Shown piece after piece: positions 1 to 7,753 of a stretch of 12,261 bases of DNA. The DNA lies in the NCBI GenBank assembly GCA_023441105.1, contig JAEZQX010000123.1, positions 1 to 12,261 of the forward strand, given 5' to 3'. The translations under genes were made by a program, and so were the position numbers. Source of the stretch: Pseudomonadota bacterium. GTDB lineage: Bacteria > Pseudomonadota > Gammaproteobacteria > Burkholderiales > Burkholderiaceae. Under the pieces are notes generated by a model that was not told the origin of the DNA, searched no databases, and saw only the letters and a program-made list of their open reading frames with translations. The number at the start of each line of letters is the position of its first letter. Position 1 is the first letter of the stretch.

Positions 1-957
1 GTCGACGCCGACGCGCCGGCGCCGCTGCTGCCGGTCTCGCTGCGCCTGGCGCCGGATTCCGACCCGGCACACCTGGCCGAGATGGCGGGCCTGGGCAGCC
101 ATGGCGCCGACGGCGGTAGCGCCGCGATGATCCTGGCCGCCCAGTCGAGCTCACCCACGGCGCAGACCACGCCGGCCATGCGGGCGGCGCTCGAGCTGGC
201 GCGCCTGGCCCGGCTGGTACCGGCCATCGTCACCTCGAGCCTGCCAGCCGCCGCCGGCCTGCCGGCAGCGGCCGATGGGGATCCGGACTATCTCGCGGTT
301 GCGGCCGAGGACGTGCTGGCCTACCCCCACGACCGGGCCAGCTCGCTGCTGCGGGTGAGCGAGGCGCCGGTGCCGCTGGCCGGGCATGAGGACAGCCGCT
401 TCGTGCTCTTCCGGGAGACGGTGGCGGACCTGGAGCATGTCGCCATCATCGTCGGCAGCCCCGACCTGTCGCAGCCGGTGCTGGTGCGGCTGCATTCCTC
501 CTGCCTGACCGGGGACCTGTTCGCCAGCCTGCGCTGCGATTGCGGCGACCAGCTGCGCGGCGCCATCGACCGCCTCGGCGAAGGCGGCATCCTGCTCTAC
601 CTGGCGCAGGAAGGGCGCGGCATCGGCCTCGCCAACAAGCTGCGCGCCTATACCCGGCAGGATGCCGGCCTCGACACCATCGACGCCGACCGCTACCTCG
701 GCTTCCGGGGCGACGAGCGCAATTTCGCGGTCGCCGTGCAGATGCTCAAGGCGCTCGGCATCGCCCGCATCCGGCTGCTGACCAACAATCCGTCCAAGAT
801 CGCCGCGCTGCGTGCCGCAGGGCTCGATGTCGTCGAGCGGCTGCCCATCGGCGGCCACATCAACCGCCACAACGAGCGCTACATCACCACCAAGCGGGAT
901 CGCGCCGGGCACCTGATCGACCTGTCGACGCTACCCGCGGAGCGCCACGCGGGCTGA
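1..957 (+). CDS. ribA: GTP cyclohydrolase II (RibA), N-terminally extended, 5' end outside window
   Basis: The reading frame is open from base 1 and ends at TGA 955-957, giving 318 visible residues; the true start lies upstream. The last ~200 residues match GTP cyclohydrolase II, which opens GTP to the 2,5-diaminopyrimidine at the head of riboflavin synthesis in the cytoplasm. The zinc ligands are Cys at 502-504, 535-537 and 541-543 (pattern SSCLTGD...RCDCG). The QEGRGIGL substrate loop follows, then DERNF, LLTNNPSK and a GGHINRHNERY segment. Before this are at least 115 residues, rich in Ala and Leu, that are not part of the compact E. coli enzyme. Long RibA forms with such an N-terminal domain are known in Proteobacteria, but here the domain shows no recognisable catalytic motif and is probably structural. 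It lies 38 bp before the SRPBCC gene and likely shares its transcript. The family call is very secure; the role of the extension is unknown. Confidence 0.95.
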   Translation, partial: VDADAPAPLLPVSLRLAPDSDPAHLAEMAGLGSHGADGGSAAMILAAQSSSPTAQTTPAMRAALELARLARLVPAIVTSSLPAAAGLPAAADGDPDYLAVAAEDVLAYPHDRASSLLRVSEAPVPLAGHEDSRFVLFRETVADLEHVAIIVGSPDLSQPVLVRLHSSCLTGDLFASLRCDCGDQLRGAIDRLGEGGILLYLAQEGRGIGLANKLRAYTRQDAGLDTIDADRYLGFRGDERNFAVAVQMLKALGIARIRLLTNNPSKIAALRAAGLDVVERLPIGGHINRHNERYITTKRDRAGHLIDLSTLPAERHAG

Positions 958-995
958 CGCGTCGCCATGGCGACAGCGCGCAACGGCTCCAACTG

Positions 996-1613
996 GTGAG
1001 TTTCCCTTCGCCAACGATCCCGTGGTTCCGGACCGGATTCCGCTTCATGCCCGGCCTGCTGCTGGCCTCCGCCCTGGCCGCCGGCGTGCCGCTGCCGGCC
1101 GCCGCGACCTCTGCCCAGGGCGATGCGCAGATGCAGGGCGCCCATGTGGTGAGCTGGGGTAGCGTCGAGGTGTCGGCGGGTCTCGAGCTCGCCTTCCAGG
1201 TCCTCACCGACTACGGCAACATGGCCTCCTTCCTGCCGGGCATGCTCGCCTCCAGGATGGTGTCGCGCGACGGTAATACCGTGGTCGTCGAGCAGAGCGC
1301 CGACGAGGGCATCTTCCTGTTCCGCCATCGAGTCGATGTGCGCCTGGCGATCGTCGAAAACCCGCCGTATCGGCTGTCGGTCCGGGCGCTGGCGGGAAGC
1401 TTCAAGGAAATGGATGGCAGCTACCTGCTCACCCGCAAGGATGACCTGACGGTGATCGAATACCGCGGCCGCTTCCTGCCGGACTTCCACCTGCCGCCGA
1501 TGATCGGCGCCTATGCGGTGGAGCGTTCGCTCGAGCGCCACCTGGGTGCCCTGGCCGAGGAAATCGAGCGCCGGCTCGCCCACGGCCGCGGCTCCCGGGT
1601 CAGGGCACAATAG
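996..1613 (+). CDS. Exported SRPBCC/START-fold (polyketide cyclase/coenzyme Q-binding-like) protein
   Basis: A 205-residue protein if started at GTG 996. The N-terminus (residues 1-40) looks like a Sec signal peptide: two Arg at 12 and 16, a hydrophobic run LLLASALAAGVPLPAAA, and cleavage likely near the AAA-TSA stretch. ATG 1047 is the alternative start, but it would remove the positive charges; neither start has a convincing ribosome binding site. The mature part (from about residue 50) has the SRPBCC pattern: VEVSAGLELAFQVLTDYGNMASFLPGM, then alternating beta strands, LSVRALAGSFKEMDGSYLL, and a C-terminal amphipathic helix AVERSLERHLGALAEEIERRL. Such helix-grip proteins bind hydrophobic ligands; no catalytic residues can be assigned. 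It lies between the two GTP cyclohydrolase genes with 38-bp and 35-bp gaps, suggesting co-transcription. The function is unknown and any link to pterin or flavin metabolism is inference. The fold call is fairly confident; the start is uncertain. Confidence 0.75.
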   Translation: MSFPSPTIPWFRTGFRFMPGLLLASALAAGVPLPAAATSAQGDAQMQGAHVVSWGSVEVSAGLELAFQVLTDYGNMASFLPGMLASRMVSRDGNTVVVEQSADEGIFLFRHRVDVRLAIVENPPYRLSVRALAGSFKEMDGSYLLTRKDDLTVIEYRGRFLPDFHLPPMIGAYAVERSLERHLGALAEEIERRLAHGRGSRVRAQ

Positions 1614-1648
1614 GCGGGAAACCGACAGAGAGAGGAGCAGAGTACCCC

Positions 1649-2365
1649 GTGAAGAGCAAGGTGACATCCCTCGCGCAGGTCTCGGCGGAGCAGGGCCGGC
1701 CGATGTCGCAGGTGATCCGGGAACGGATCGTGGCGGCCGGCAAGCGTTTCCACGCCAACGACAACATCGCGGAATTCATCCATTCCGACGATGAACGGCG
1801 GCAGTTGCGCACCGAGGTCGAAGGCCACATCGAGGCGATGCTGCGGGCGCTGGTGATCGACACCGAGTCGGACCATAACACGCAGGAAACCGCCCGCCGC
1901 GTCGCCAAGATGTACCTGAACGAAGTCTTCGCCGGTCGCTACGAGCCGGCGCCGCCGATGACCGAGTTTCCCAACGTCGAGAAGCTCAACGAGCTGATGG
2001 TGATCGGACCCATCACCGCCCGGTCGGCCTGTTCCCATCATCTCTGTCCGATCATGGGCGAGATCTGGATCGGGGTGCTGCCCAATGCCGAGTCGAACCT
2101 GATCGGGCTGTCCAAGTACGTGCGGCTGGCCGACTGGATCATGAGCCGGCCGCAGATCCAGGAGGAGGCGGTGAAGAACCTCGCCGACGAGCTGGAGGAA
2201 AAGATCGCCCCCGACGGGCTCGCCGTGGTGATGCGCGCGGATCATTTCTGCATGCACTGGCGCGGCGTCAAGGATCGAAGCAAAATGACCACCTCGGTAA
2301 TGCGAGGCTCTTTCCTGCGCGATGCCAGCCTGCGCAAGGAGTTCCTGGACTTGATCGGCCGTTGA
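1649..2365 (+). CDS. folE: GTP cyclohydrolase I (FolE)
   Basis: A 238-residue enzyme converting GTP to 7,8-dihydroneopterin triphosphate, the entry to folate and pterin synthesis, as a cytoplasmic homodecamer. It starts at GTG 1649, supported by AGAGGAG at 1631-1637, 11 nt upstream. Family landmarks are NTQETARRVAKMY (res 78-90), the zinc/active-site block SACSHHLCPIMGE (126-138) and ADHFCMHWRGVKD (197-209). By alignment with the E. coli enzyme the zinc ligands are Cys128, His131 and Cys201, and His130 is also conserved. The N-terminal ~40 residues are variable, as is usual. Length is slightly over the E. coli form (222 aa). It is the last gene of the likely ribA-SRPBCC-folE operon, so both GTP-opening enzymes (flavin and pterin branches) are encoded within 2.4 kb. 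A 139-bp gap with inverted repeats follows. All key residues are present and the call is secure. Confidence 0.96.
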   Translation: MKSKVTSLAQVSAEQGRPMSQVIRERIVAAGKRFHANDNIAEFIHSDDERRQLRTEVEGHIEAMLRALVIDTESDHNTQETARRVAKMYLNEVFAGRYEPAPPMTEFPNVEKLNELMVIGPITARSACSHHLCPIMGEIWIGVLPNAESNLIGLSKYVRLADWIMSRPQIQEEAVKNLADELEEKIAPDGLAVVMRADHFCMHWRGVKDRSKMTTSVMRGSFLRDASLRKEFLDLIGR

Positions 2366-2405
2366 CGCCGGGGCGCCGGCAGGCGCGCAGGTGATCGGAT
2401 CGAGC

Positions 2406-2426
2406 AAACCGGTCATCGGCCGGTTT
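2406..2426 (+). terminator. Inverted repeat after folE, possible terminator
   Basis: AAACCGG (2406-2412) and CCGGTTT (2420-2426) form a perfect 7-bp stem with a 7-nt loop, starting 41 nt after the folE stop. The following bases (CAGATTGTT) hold only a few T, so it is not a classical intrinsic terminator. Placement at the end of the ribA-folE cluster makes transcript ending or 3' end protection the likeliest role. Confidence 0.35.
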
Positions 2427-2447
2427 CAGATTGTTACCGGCGGCCGG

Positions 2448-2472
2448 CTAGAGTGGTGGGAACCACCTCTAG
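2448..2472 (+). other. 25-nt hairpin / dyad upstream of the FAD oxidase gene
   Basis: CTAGAG-TGGT (2448-2457) pairs with ACCA-C-CTCTAG (2462-2472), leaving a GGGA loop and one bulged C. The 10-bp stem sits 32 nt before the chosen ATG of the FAD oxidase gene and 22 nt after the first hairpin. It could be a second terminator element, a leader structure, or an operator (CTAGAG/CTCTAG halves). No poly-T follows. It argues mildly against the upstream GTG at 2391 as the true start of the next gene. Confidence 0.4.
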
Positions 2473-2504
2473 GACAGTGCGCGGGCGCGAGTCCGACACG
2501 GATC

Positions 2505-4784
2505 ATGGCTGCAGACAAATCCGGCACCAGCATCAGCAACGCCTCCGGCACCACCCTCGTTCCGGTCTGGGCAACCGTCGTCCCGGAGACGATCGCCGAG
2601 GTCAGCGAGGCGGTCCGCCGCAGCAACGGCCGGCTGTCGGTCAGCAGCGCGCGCTACAGCCCGGACACGCAGTTCGCCCTCGCCGGCGCGTTGCACATCG
2701 ACATGTCGCGGCTGAACCGGGTCATCCGCTTCGAGCCCATGGACGGCATCATCCGCGTCCAGGCCGGCATCCGCTGGCATGAGCTGCTGCGCTTCATCCA
2801 GCCGCATGGTTTCGCCGTCAAGGTGATGCCGCAGTTCGCCAACTTCAGCATCGGCGGCTCGGTCGCCAGCAATGCCCACGGGCATTATGTCGGCATCGGC
2901 CCGCTGTCGGCGTCGATCCGCAGCCTCGGCGTGGTGCTGGCCGACGGCTCGAAGGTCGAGACCAGCCGCAGCGACAAGCCGGACCTTTTCGCCGCGGTGG
3001 TCGGCGGCTTCGGCGGCATCGCGGTGGTGGTGGAGGTTGAGCTCGAGCTGACCGAGAACACCCGGGTCATGCGCAAGTCGCTGCGCCTGCCGGCCGAGCA
3101 GTATGTCGACTACTACAAGGCGCGCATCGCCACCGATCCGGGGGCGGTCTTCCACACCGCCGAGTTCTACGCCCCGTCGTTCCGACGCCTGCGGGCCACC
3201 ACCTGGGTCCGCTCCGAAGACCGCTGCACCGACGACCAGCCGCTCAACCTGGCAGGCTTCGACGATCCGCTGCGCAAGGTGTTCGACTGGTCGCGGCCGA
3301 CGTCCTGGTTCGGGCGGCTGCGCGAGGAACTGGTGGTCGAGCCGATTCGCTACGCCCGCAAGGTGGTGCACTGGCGCAACTTCGAGGCCAGCCACGACCT
3401 GGTCGAGCTGGACGCCCGCATCCACGAAGAGCCGTCGCTGGAGTTGCAGGAGTACGTGGTGAGCCCGGCGCACGCGATGAGCTTCCTGGCCAGGCTGCAG
3501 GAAATCGTGGCGCGCTACAAGGTGCCGGCGGTCTACCTGTCGATCCGCCACTACGGCCGCTGCGAGGACAGCTACCTGAGCCTGGCCGAACGCGACTCCT
3601 TCGCCTTCCTGCTGGCAGTGCGTGCCAAGCCGGTCGATTCGCTCAAGGCCGACTACGCGGTGTGGAGCCGGGAGCTGGTGGACGCCGCGCTCGAAGGCGG
3701 CGGCAGCTTCAATCCTGCCTACCAGATGCATGCGACGGCCGAGCAGTTCGACCGCGCCTTCGGGCGGCGGCCGCAGCTGCTGCAGGCCAAGCGCCGCTAC
3801 GACCCGGCCAACCGCTTCGGCAACGGCCTGTGGAGCCGCTACCTCGACGACAACGATGGCGTCGACGGGGCGACTGCCGGCGAGATCTCGGAGTTCCGCG
3901 CCGCCTTCGCCAAGACCACCTCGCGCGATGCCGTCTACCGGCTGCTTGCCGAGTGCGGCCCGCGCGGCCATGCGCCGCGCATGCTGGGTCTGCTGCAACG
4001 GATGTCGCAGCGCAGCGGCGAGGACGAGCTGATCTATCGCAACATGCGCAGCACGCTGCTCAAGTGGCGCAGCTCCCTGTTCGCGGCCATCACCATGCGC
4101 CAGGCCGACTGGCAGGGCGCGCTGCACCGGCGTCTCGCGCGGTACTCGCAGGAGCAGTTGCGGGTTGCCAAGGCAACCGATGGCAAGCACCTCGAAGGCA
4201 TGCTCGAAGTGGCCAGCGGCGGCAAGCAGCTGAGCGCGCTGCGCCGCCACCTCAAGATCGGCGGCCTGGTGCGGCAGATCGACAGCTTCGGCAGCCGTTT
4301 CGCCCATGACTCGGGCTGGCTGGAATCGCGCGTGCCGGCGCGCACCGCGATCGGCGACGCCAGCCAGTGGGACGAGCAGGTGTTCGGCAACCAGACCGAC
4401 AGCGTCGGGCTGGTCACCCTCTACGGCGGCTTGAGCGGGCTGACGGCAGCGCAACTGCCGGCCTGCCTCGCGCAGCTGGCGAAAGTGGTGCGTCCCGGCG
4501 GACTGGTGCTGCTGCTCGAGCATGACGTCGAGTCGGCCCACGAAGGGCTCGAGGCATCGCTGGCGGTGACACTCGGGTTCCTGTGTGCCGGCGCCACCTG
4601 GGAAGCGAGCCAGTCGCACCCGCGCGCCTTCCGCGCCGCCGATGAGTGGAGCGCGCTGATGCAGGCGCATGGCCTGCTCGAGGTCGGCGCCCGCGAGCGG
4701 GTTCCGCGCACGCCGTTCGGCGATCTGCTGCTTGCCTTCCAGAAGCCGTTGCCGCAAGCCGGCAACGGCGACATGCCGCGCTGA
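2505..4784 (+). CDS. FAD-binding PCMH-type oxidase with C-terminal methyltransferase-like region
   Basis: A 759-residue protein from ATG 2505. An in-frame GTG at 2391 would add 38 residues unlike the family and running through two hairpins, so I reject it. No strong ribosome binding site is visible. Residues ~15-185 form a FAD_binding_4 (PCMH) domain: VPETIAEVSEAVRRSNGRLSV, the pyrophosphate-binding SIGGSVASNAHGH (115-127), and GGFGGIAVVVEVELEL. The usual covalent-FAD His of the GG-R/H-S loop is not seen (SSARYSPD), so FAD is probably non-covalent. Residues ~190-448 are the substrate domain, closing with KRRYDPANRFGNGLWSRYL as in aldonolactone oxidases and DprE1-like enzymes. Residues ~460-560 are a helical linker of unknown type. 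Residues ~565-748 resemble a class I methyltransferase half (LAKVVRPGGLVLLLEHD at 659-674) but lack a GxGxG SAM loop. It is an oxidoreductase of unknown substrate; the C-terminal call is tentative. Confidence 0.8.
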   Translation: MAADKSGTSISNASGTTLVPVWATVVPETIAEVSEAVRRSNGRLSVSSARYSPDTQFALAGALHIDMSRLNRVIRFEPMDGIIRVQAGIRWHELLRFIQPHGFAVKVMPQFANFSIGGSVASNAHGHYVGIGPLSASIRSLGVVLADGSKVETSRSDKPDLFAAVVGGFGGIAVVVEVELELTENTRVMRKSLRLPAEQYVDYYKARIATDPGAVFHTAEFYAPSFRRLRATTWVRSEDRCTDDQPLNLAGFDDPLRKVFDWSRPTSWFGRLREELVVEPIRYARKVVHWRNFEASHDLVELDARIHEEPSLELQEYVVSPAHAMSFLARLQEIVARYKVPAVYLSIRHYGRCEDSYLSLAERDSFAFLLAVRAKPVDSLKADYAVWSRELVDAALEGGGSFNPAYQMHATAEQFDRAFGRRPQLLQAKRRYDPANRFGNGLWSRYLDDNDGVDGATAGEISEFRAAFAKTTSRDAVYRLLAECGPRGHAPRMLGLLQRMSQRSGEDELIYRNMRSTLLKWRSSLFAAITMRQADWQGALHRRLARYSQEQLRVAKATDGKHLEGMLEVASGGKQLSALRRHLKIGGLVRQIDSFGSRFAHDSGWLESRVPARTAIGDASQWDEQVFGNQTDSVGLVTLYGGLSGLTAAQLPACLAQLAKVVRPGGLVLLLEHDVESAHEGLEASLAVTLGFLCAGATWEASQSHPRAFRAADEWSALMQAHGLLEVGARERVPRTPFGDLLLAFQKPLPQAGNGDMPR

Positions 4785-4805
4785 TTCGGCGTCGCGGTTC
4801 CGTTC

Positions 4806-4811
4806 TACACT
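4806..4811 (+). promoter_or_regulatory. Possible -10 element (TACACT) for phoU
   Basis: TACACT lies 52 nt before the phoU ATG and matches TATAAT at 4 of 6 positions. No good -35 hexamer is found 16-18 bp upstream, which falls at the stop codon of the preceding gene. The site would allow phoU to be transcribed separately from the FAD oxidase gene, whose end is only 21 bp upstream. Confidence 0.3.
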
Positions 4812-4863
4812 AGTCGCAGAATCCGCGGCGCGAAGCAAGCGCGCAATCGCACAGGGAAGAGCA

Positions 4864-5556
4864 ATGGTGGCCGAGCATACGGCGAAGGCGTTCGACACGG
4901 ACATCGATCTGCTGCGCAGCAATGTCCTCAAGATGGGCGGGCTGGTGGAGAAGCAGGTCGCGCGCGCCGTCGACGGCATCCGGTTGATGGACCTGGGGCT
5001 GGTTGCCGAAGTCCTGCAGGACGAGGAGGTGGTCAACCGCCTGCACGTGCAGATCGACCTGATGTGCAACCAGGTGATCGCCAGGCGCCAGCCGATCGCG
5101 GTCGACCTGCGCGAGATCATCGCCATCCTGCACATGATCAACGACCTCGAGCGCATCGGCGACGAAGCCAAGAAGATCGCCCTGAAGGTGCGCCGCTTCC
5201 AGGGCATGGCGCTGCCGATCTCGCTCGCGCCGGTCAGCGCCATGGCCGACGAGGCCTGCGACATGCTGCGCCTGGCGCTCGATGCCTTCGTGCGCCACGA
5301 CACACGCATTTCGGCGGCGCTCAACGAGCGCGACCGCAGCCTCGACGGCCAGCGCGATGCGGTGATCGCCGAGCTGCTGGCCGGGATGGCCAGCACGCCG
5401 TCGATGATCGGCTCCGCCATGGACATGGTGCTGGTGGTGCAGTCGATCGAGCGCGTCGGCGACCACTCCAAGAACATTGCCGAATACGTGGTCAACGTGG
5501 TCGAGGGCGTCGACCGCCGCCACGATCCTGCCGGCCGCGCCGACTCGCGGGCCTGA
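4864..5556 (+). CDS. phoU: Phosphate signalling regulator PhoU
   Basis: A 230-residue all-helical cytoplasmic protein that links the Pst phosphate transporter to PhoR and holds the Pho regulon off when phosphate is ample. It starts at ATG 4864 with AGGGAAGA at 4853-4860 just upstream. The two PhoU repeats are visible: the first with EVVNRLHVQIDLMC, ARRQPIAVDLREI and the metal-site motif DLERIGDEAKKIA, the second with SMIGSAMDMVLVVQSIERVGDHSKNIAEYVV. The E/DxxxD acid clusters that bind metal in PhoU structures are intact in both. Length is close to E. coli PhoU (241 aa). In many bacteria phoU closes a pstSCAB-phoU operon. Here no pst gene is next to it; the preceding gene is the FAD oxidase, and phoU converges on phoR with 63 bp between. 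The call is secure. Confidence 0.95.
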   Translation: MVAEHTAKAFDTDIDLLRSNVLKMGGLVEKQVARAVDGIRLMDLGLVAEVLQDEEVVNRLHVQIDLMCNQVIARRQPIAVDLREIIAILHMINDLERIGDEAKKIALKVRRFQGMALPISLAPVSAMADEACDMLRLALDAFVRHDTRISAALNERDRSLDGQRDAVIAELLAGMASTPSMIGSAMDMVLVVQSIERVGDHSKNIAEYVVNVVEGVDRRHDPAGRADSRA

Positions 5557-5619
5557 GCGCTTCCGGTCGAGACACGGGGCGCGGCGCGCGGGACGCCCGC
5601 CGCTGCCGGCTTCGGCCGT

Positions 5620-6948
5620 TCAGGAGCCCTTGCCGGCGCCGGCCGCTTCGGCCGCCAGGCTGCCGGTTGCCAGCGGCAGCACCCGCTCGCGCGGGATCGC
5701 CAGCGTGAACCGCGTTCCCTTGCCGAGGGTGCTGTCGAACTTGAGGAGCGCATCGTGGCGCTGGGCGATGTGCTTGACGATCGCCAGCCCCAGCCCGGTG
5801 CCGCCGGTATCGCGCGAGCGGCCGCGGTCGACGCGATAGAAGCGTTCGGTGAGCCGCGGCAGGTGCTCCGGGGCGATGCCGATGCCGGTGTCTTCCACCG
5901 TCAACTGCGCGCCCTGGGCGCGGTTGGCCCAGCTCATCGTGATCCGTCCGCCCTGCGGCGTGTAGCGGATCGCATTGGTCAGCAGGTTGCGTACCGCGCT
6001 CTCGATCTCCGACGGCACCCCGCGCAGGCGCACCGGCTTGTCGATGAGCAGCTCGATGGCATGGCGGCCGGCCGACAGCGTCCGGGCATCGGCCAGCAGG
6101 CTGCGCAGCAGCGGCTCGATCTCGAAATCCTGGTCGGCCGGGCGGTTCGCGGCGTTTTCCAGCGACGACAGCGTCAGCAGGTCCTCGAGCAGGCGCTGCA
6201 TGGTCACCGCCTGCTTGCGGGCCGCGTGCAGGTGCGTGAGCATCTCCTCGCGGGGCAGGTCGAGGTCGATGAGCGTCTCGATGTAGCCGCTGACCACCGT
6301 CAGCGGCGTGCGGATCTCGTGCGAGACGTTGGCGACGAAGTCGCGACGCATGGCGTCGAGCTTGTTCTGCTCGGTGATGTCGCGGGTGACCAGCAAGCGG
6401 TAGGAGTCCGGCGTCGGTACCAGCCGCAGCAGGAAGGTCCGGCCGGGGCGGCGCGGCAGCGCCAGCTGCAGCGGGGCGCGAAAGTCACCCGTCTCCAGGA
6501 ACCGCGTGAATTCCGGCTGGCGGATGAAGTGGTCGATGGGCCGGCGCAGGCCGACGATGCCGTGCAGGTCCTCGGCCGCGCGGTTGAACCACTGCACCAG
6601 GTTGTAGCGGTCCATCACCACCAGGGCATCCGGCAGCAGGTCCACCGCGGCATGCAGGCGTTCGAGCTCGGTGGCCGTCTCCTCGCGCTCGGCGGCTTCC
6701 TGCCGCACGAAGCGGCCCAGCCGATCGAGGATGGTCCGCCAGGTGCCGATGCCGATCGGCAGCGGCCGTTGGCGGGGCAGGATCGACCAGCGGTCGAGGC
6801 CGCGCAGGTGATAGAGATGGAAGGCGCTCACCGCCACCAGGCAGGCGCCGAGCCAGCCCACCGCAGCCTGCGACCTGCCGGCCGCCACCAGGATGGCGGC
6901 GACCAGCAGCGCGACCACGACGAAGACGATGCCGCGAACGAAGGTCAT
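5620..6948 (-). CDS. phoR: Phosphate regulon sensor histidine kinase PhoR
   Basis: A 442-residue inner-membrane kinase, partner of PhoB. Two hydrophobic segments (about residues 4-24 and 28-47) are separated by only a few residues, so there is no periplasmic sensor domain, as is typical of PhoR. A linker with a short coiled-coil-like stretch (EAAEREETATELERLHAAVDLL) and a PAS domain (about 100-195) follow. The HisKA domain carries the H-box VANVSHEIRTPL with phospho-acceptor His210. The ATPase domain has the N-box NLLTNAIRYT (321-330), G1 DTGIGI (353-358), F-box ERFYRVD and G2 GTGLGL (383-388). All catalytic boxes are intact. The gene starts 21 bp after the phoB stop on the same strand, so the two form an operon. 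The C-terminal ~20 residues are Ala/Gly-rich and probably disordered. Length and order match PhoR (about 430 aa). Confidence 0.95.
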   Translation of the reverse strand: MTFVRGIVFVVVALLVAAILVAAGRSQAAVGWLGACLVAVSAFHLYHLRGLDRWSILPRQRPLPIGIGTWRTILDRLGRFVRQEAAEREETATELERLHAAVDLLPDALVVMDRYNLVQWFNRAAEDLHGIVGLRRPIDHFIRQPEFTRFLETGDFRAPLQLALPRRPGRTFLLRLVPTPDSYRLLVTRDITEQNKLDAMRRDFVANVSHEIRTPLTVVSGYIETLIDLDLPREEMLTHLHAARKQAVTMQRLLEDLLTLSSLENAANRPADQDFEIEPLLRSLLADARTLSAGRHAIELLIDKPVRLRGVPSEIESAVRNLLTNAIRYTPQGGRITMSWANRAQGAQLTVEDTGIGIAPEHLPRLTERFYRVDRGRSRDTGGTGLGLAIVKHIAQRHDALLKFDSTLGKGTRFTLAIPRERVLPLATGSLAAEAAGAGKGS

Positions 6949-6969
6949 GTGTCCAGCGGCATCCCGGCG

Positions 6970-7674
6970 CTAGTCCTGCACCGCCGGCAGGCGGGGCAGC
7001 AGCCGGTAGCCGCCGCCGCGCACGGTCTCGATCAGGCGGTCGTGTCCGGAGGGCTGCAACGCCAGTCGCAGCCGCCGGATGTGGACATCGACCGTGCGCT
7101 CCTCGATGAAGACATGGTCACCCCAGACGCCGTCCAGCACCTTGGCGCGCGACAGGACGCGATCCGGGTTGCGCATCAGGTAGTGCAGCAGCTTGAATTC
7201 CGTCGGCCCCAACTTGAGCGGCTGGCCGTTGCCGCTGGCGCGGAAGGTCTGCGGCTCGAGCCGCAGGCCGTCGACCTCGATCGGGTCGTCGCTGACATCC
7301 GGCGCGGCGCGGCGCAGCAGCGCCTTGATGCGCGCCAGCAGCTCGCGCGGCGAGAACGGCTTGCAGATGTAGTCGTCGACGCCGGCATCGAAGCCGTTGA
7401 GCCGGTCGCCTTCTTCCGAGCGGGCCGTGAGCATGATGATCGGCAGCGCCCGGGTGCGGTCCTCGCTGCGCAGGCGGCGGGCGAAGTCGGTGCCGCTCTG
7501 GTCCGGCAGCATCCAGTCGAGCAGCACCAGGTCAGGCAGCTCTTCGTCGATCTGGCGCCGGGCACTGCCGGCGTCGCTGGCCTGCAGCGGCTTGTAGCCG
7601 CCATGGCGCAGGTTCACCGTCAACAGGTCGCGGATCGCGGGTTCATCTTCGACAACGAGAATACTGGCTGGCAT
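6970..7674 (-). CDS. phoB: Phosphate regulon response regulator PhoB
   Basis: A 234-residue OmpR/PhoB-type response regulator activated by PhoR under phosphate starvation. The receiver domain (1-120) has the acidic pocket VVEDEP (Glu9-Asp10-Glu11), phospho-acceptor Asp53 in LLDWMLPDQSG, Thr83 and Lys105 (CKPFSPREL). The winged-helix DNA-binding domain (about 130-228) contains LGPTEFKLLHYLMRNPDRVLSR, GDHVFIEERTVDVHIRRLR and ETVRGGGYRL. ATG 7674 is chosen because AAGG lies 8 nt upstream on the coding strand. It is the first gene of the phoBR operon, divergent from galE. A Pho-box-like sequence about 80 bp upstream suggests autoregulation. Length (E. coli PhoB 229 aa) and motifs make the assignment secure. 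Confidence 0.96.
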   Translation of the reverse strand: MPASILVVEDEPAIRDLLTVNLRHGGYKPLQASDAGSARRQIDEELPDLVLLDWMLPDQSGTDFARRLRSEDRTRALPIIMLTARSEEGDRLNGFDAGVDDYICKPFSPRELLARIKALLRRAAPDVSDDPIEVDGLRLEPQTFRASGNGQPLKLGPTEFKLLHYLMRNPDRVLSRAKVLDGVWGDHVFIEERTVDVHIRRLRLALQPSGHDRLIETVRGGGYRLLPRLPAVQD

Positions 7675-7753
7675 GAAAAGGACCTTGCATCGGAGAGGCG
7701 CGACGAGGCAACTGTCGCAGGATTGCCGATGCGAAGCAGAGTATTACATGGCC

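Noticed and set aside
540..995. Upstream extension of the SRPBCC frame inside ribA
   Set aside because: It lies out of frame within the conserved RibA catalytic domain and encodes Arg/Pro/His-rich sequence. The real protein begins near 996 or 1047 with a signal peptide.
5607..5618. CGGC-TTCG-GCCG hairpin between phoU and phoR as a bidirectional terminator
   Set aside because: Only a 4-bp stem and no T-run on either strand; too weak to annotate, although the convergent position is right.
2469..5753. Very long open frame (1094 codons) on the - strand
   Set aside because: It is antisense to the FAD oxidase and phoU genes, both with clear family motifs. Its translation is compositionally odd (Arg/Ala/Gln-rich) and lacks domains; long antisense frames are expected at this GC content.
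7709..7726. Second Pho-box-like match (CTGTCGC) on the + strand facing galE
   Set aside because: The second half matches at only about 3 of 7 positions, which is near chance.
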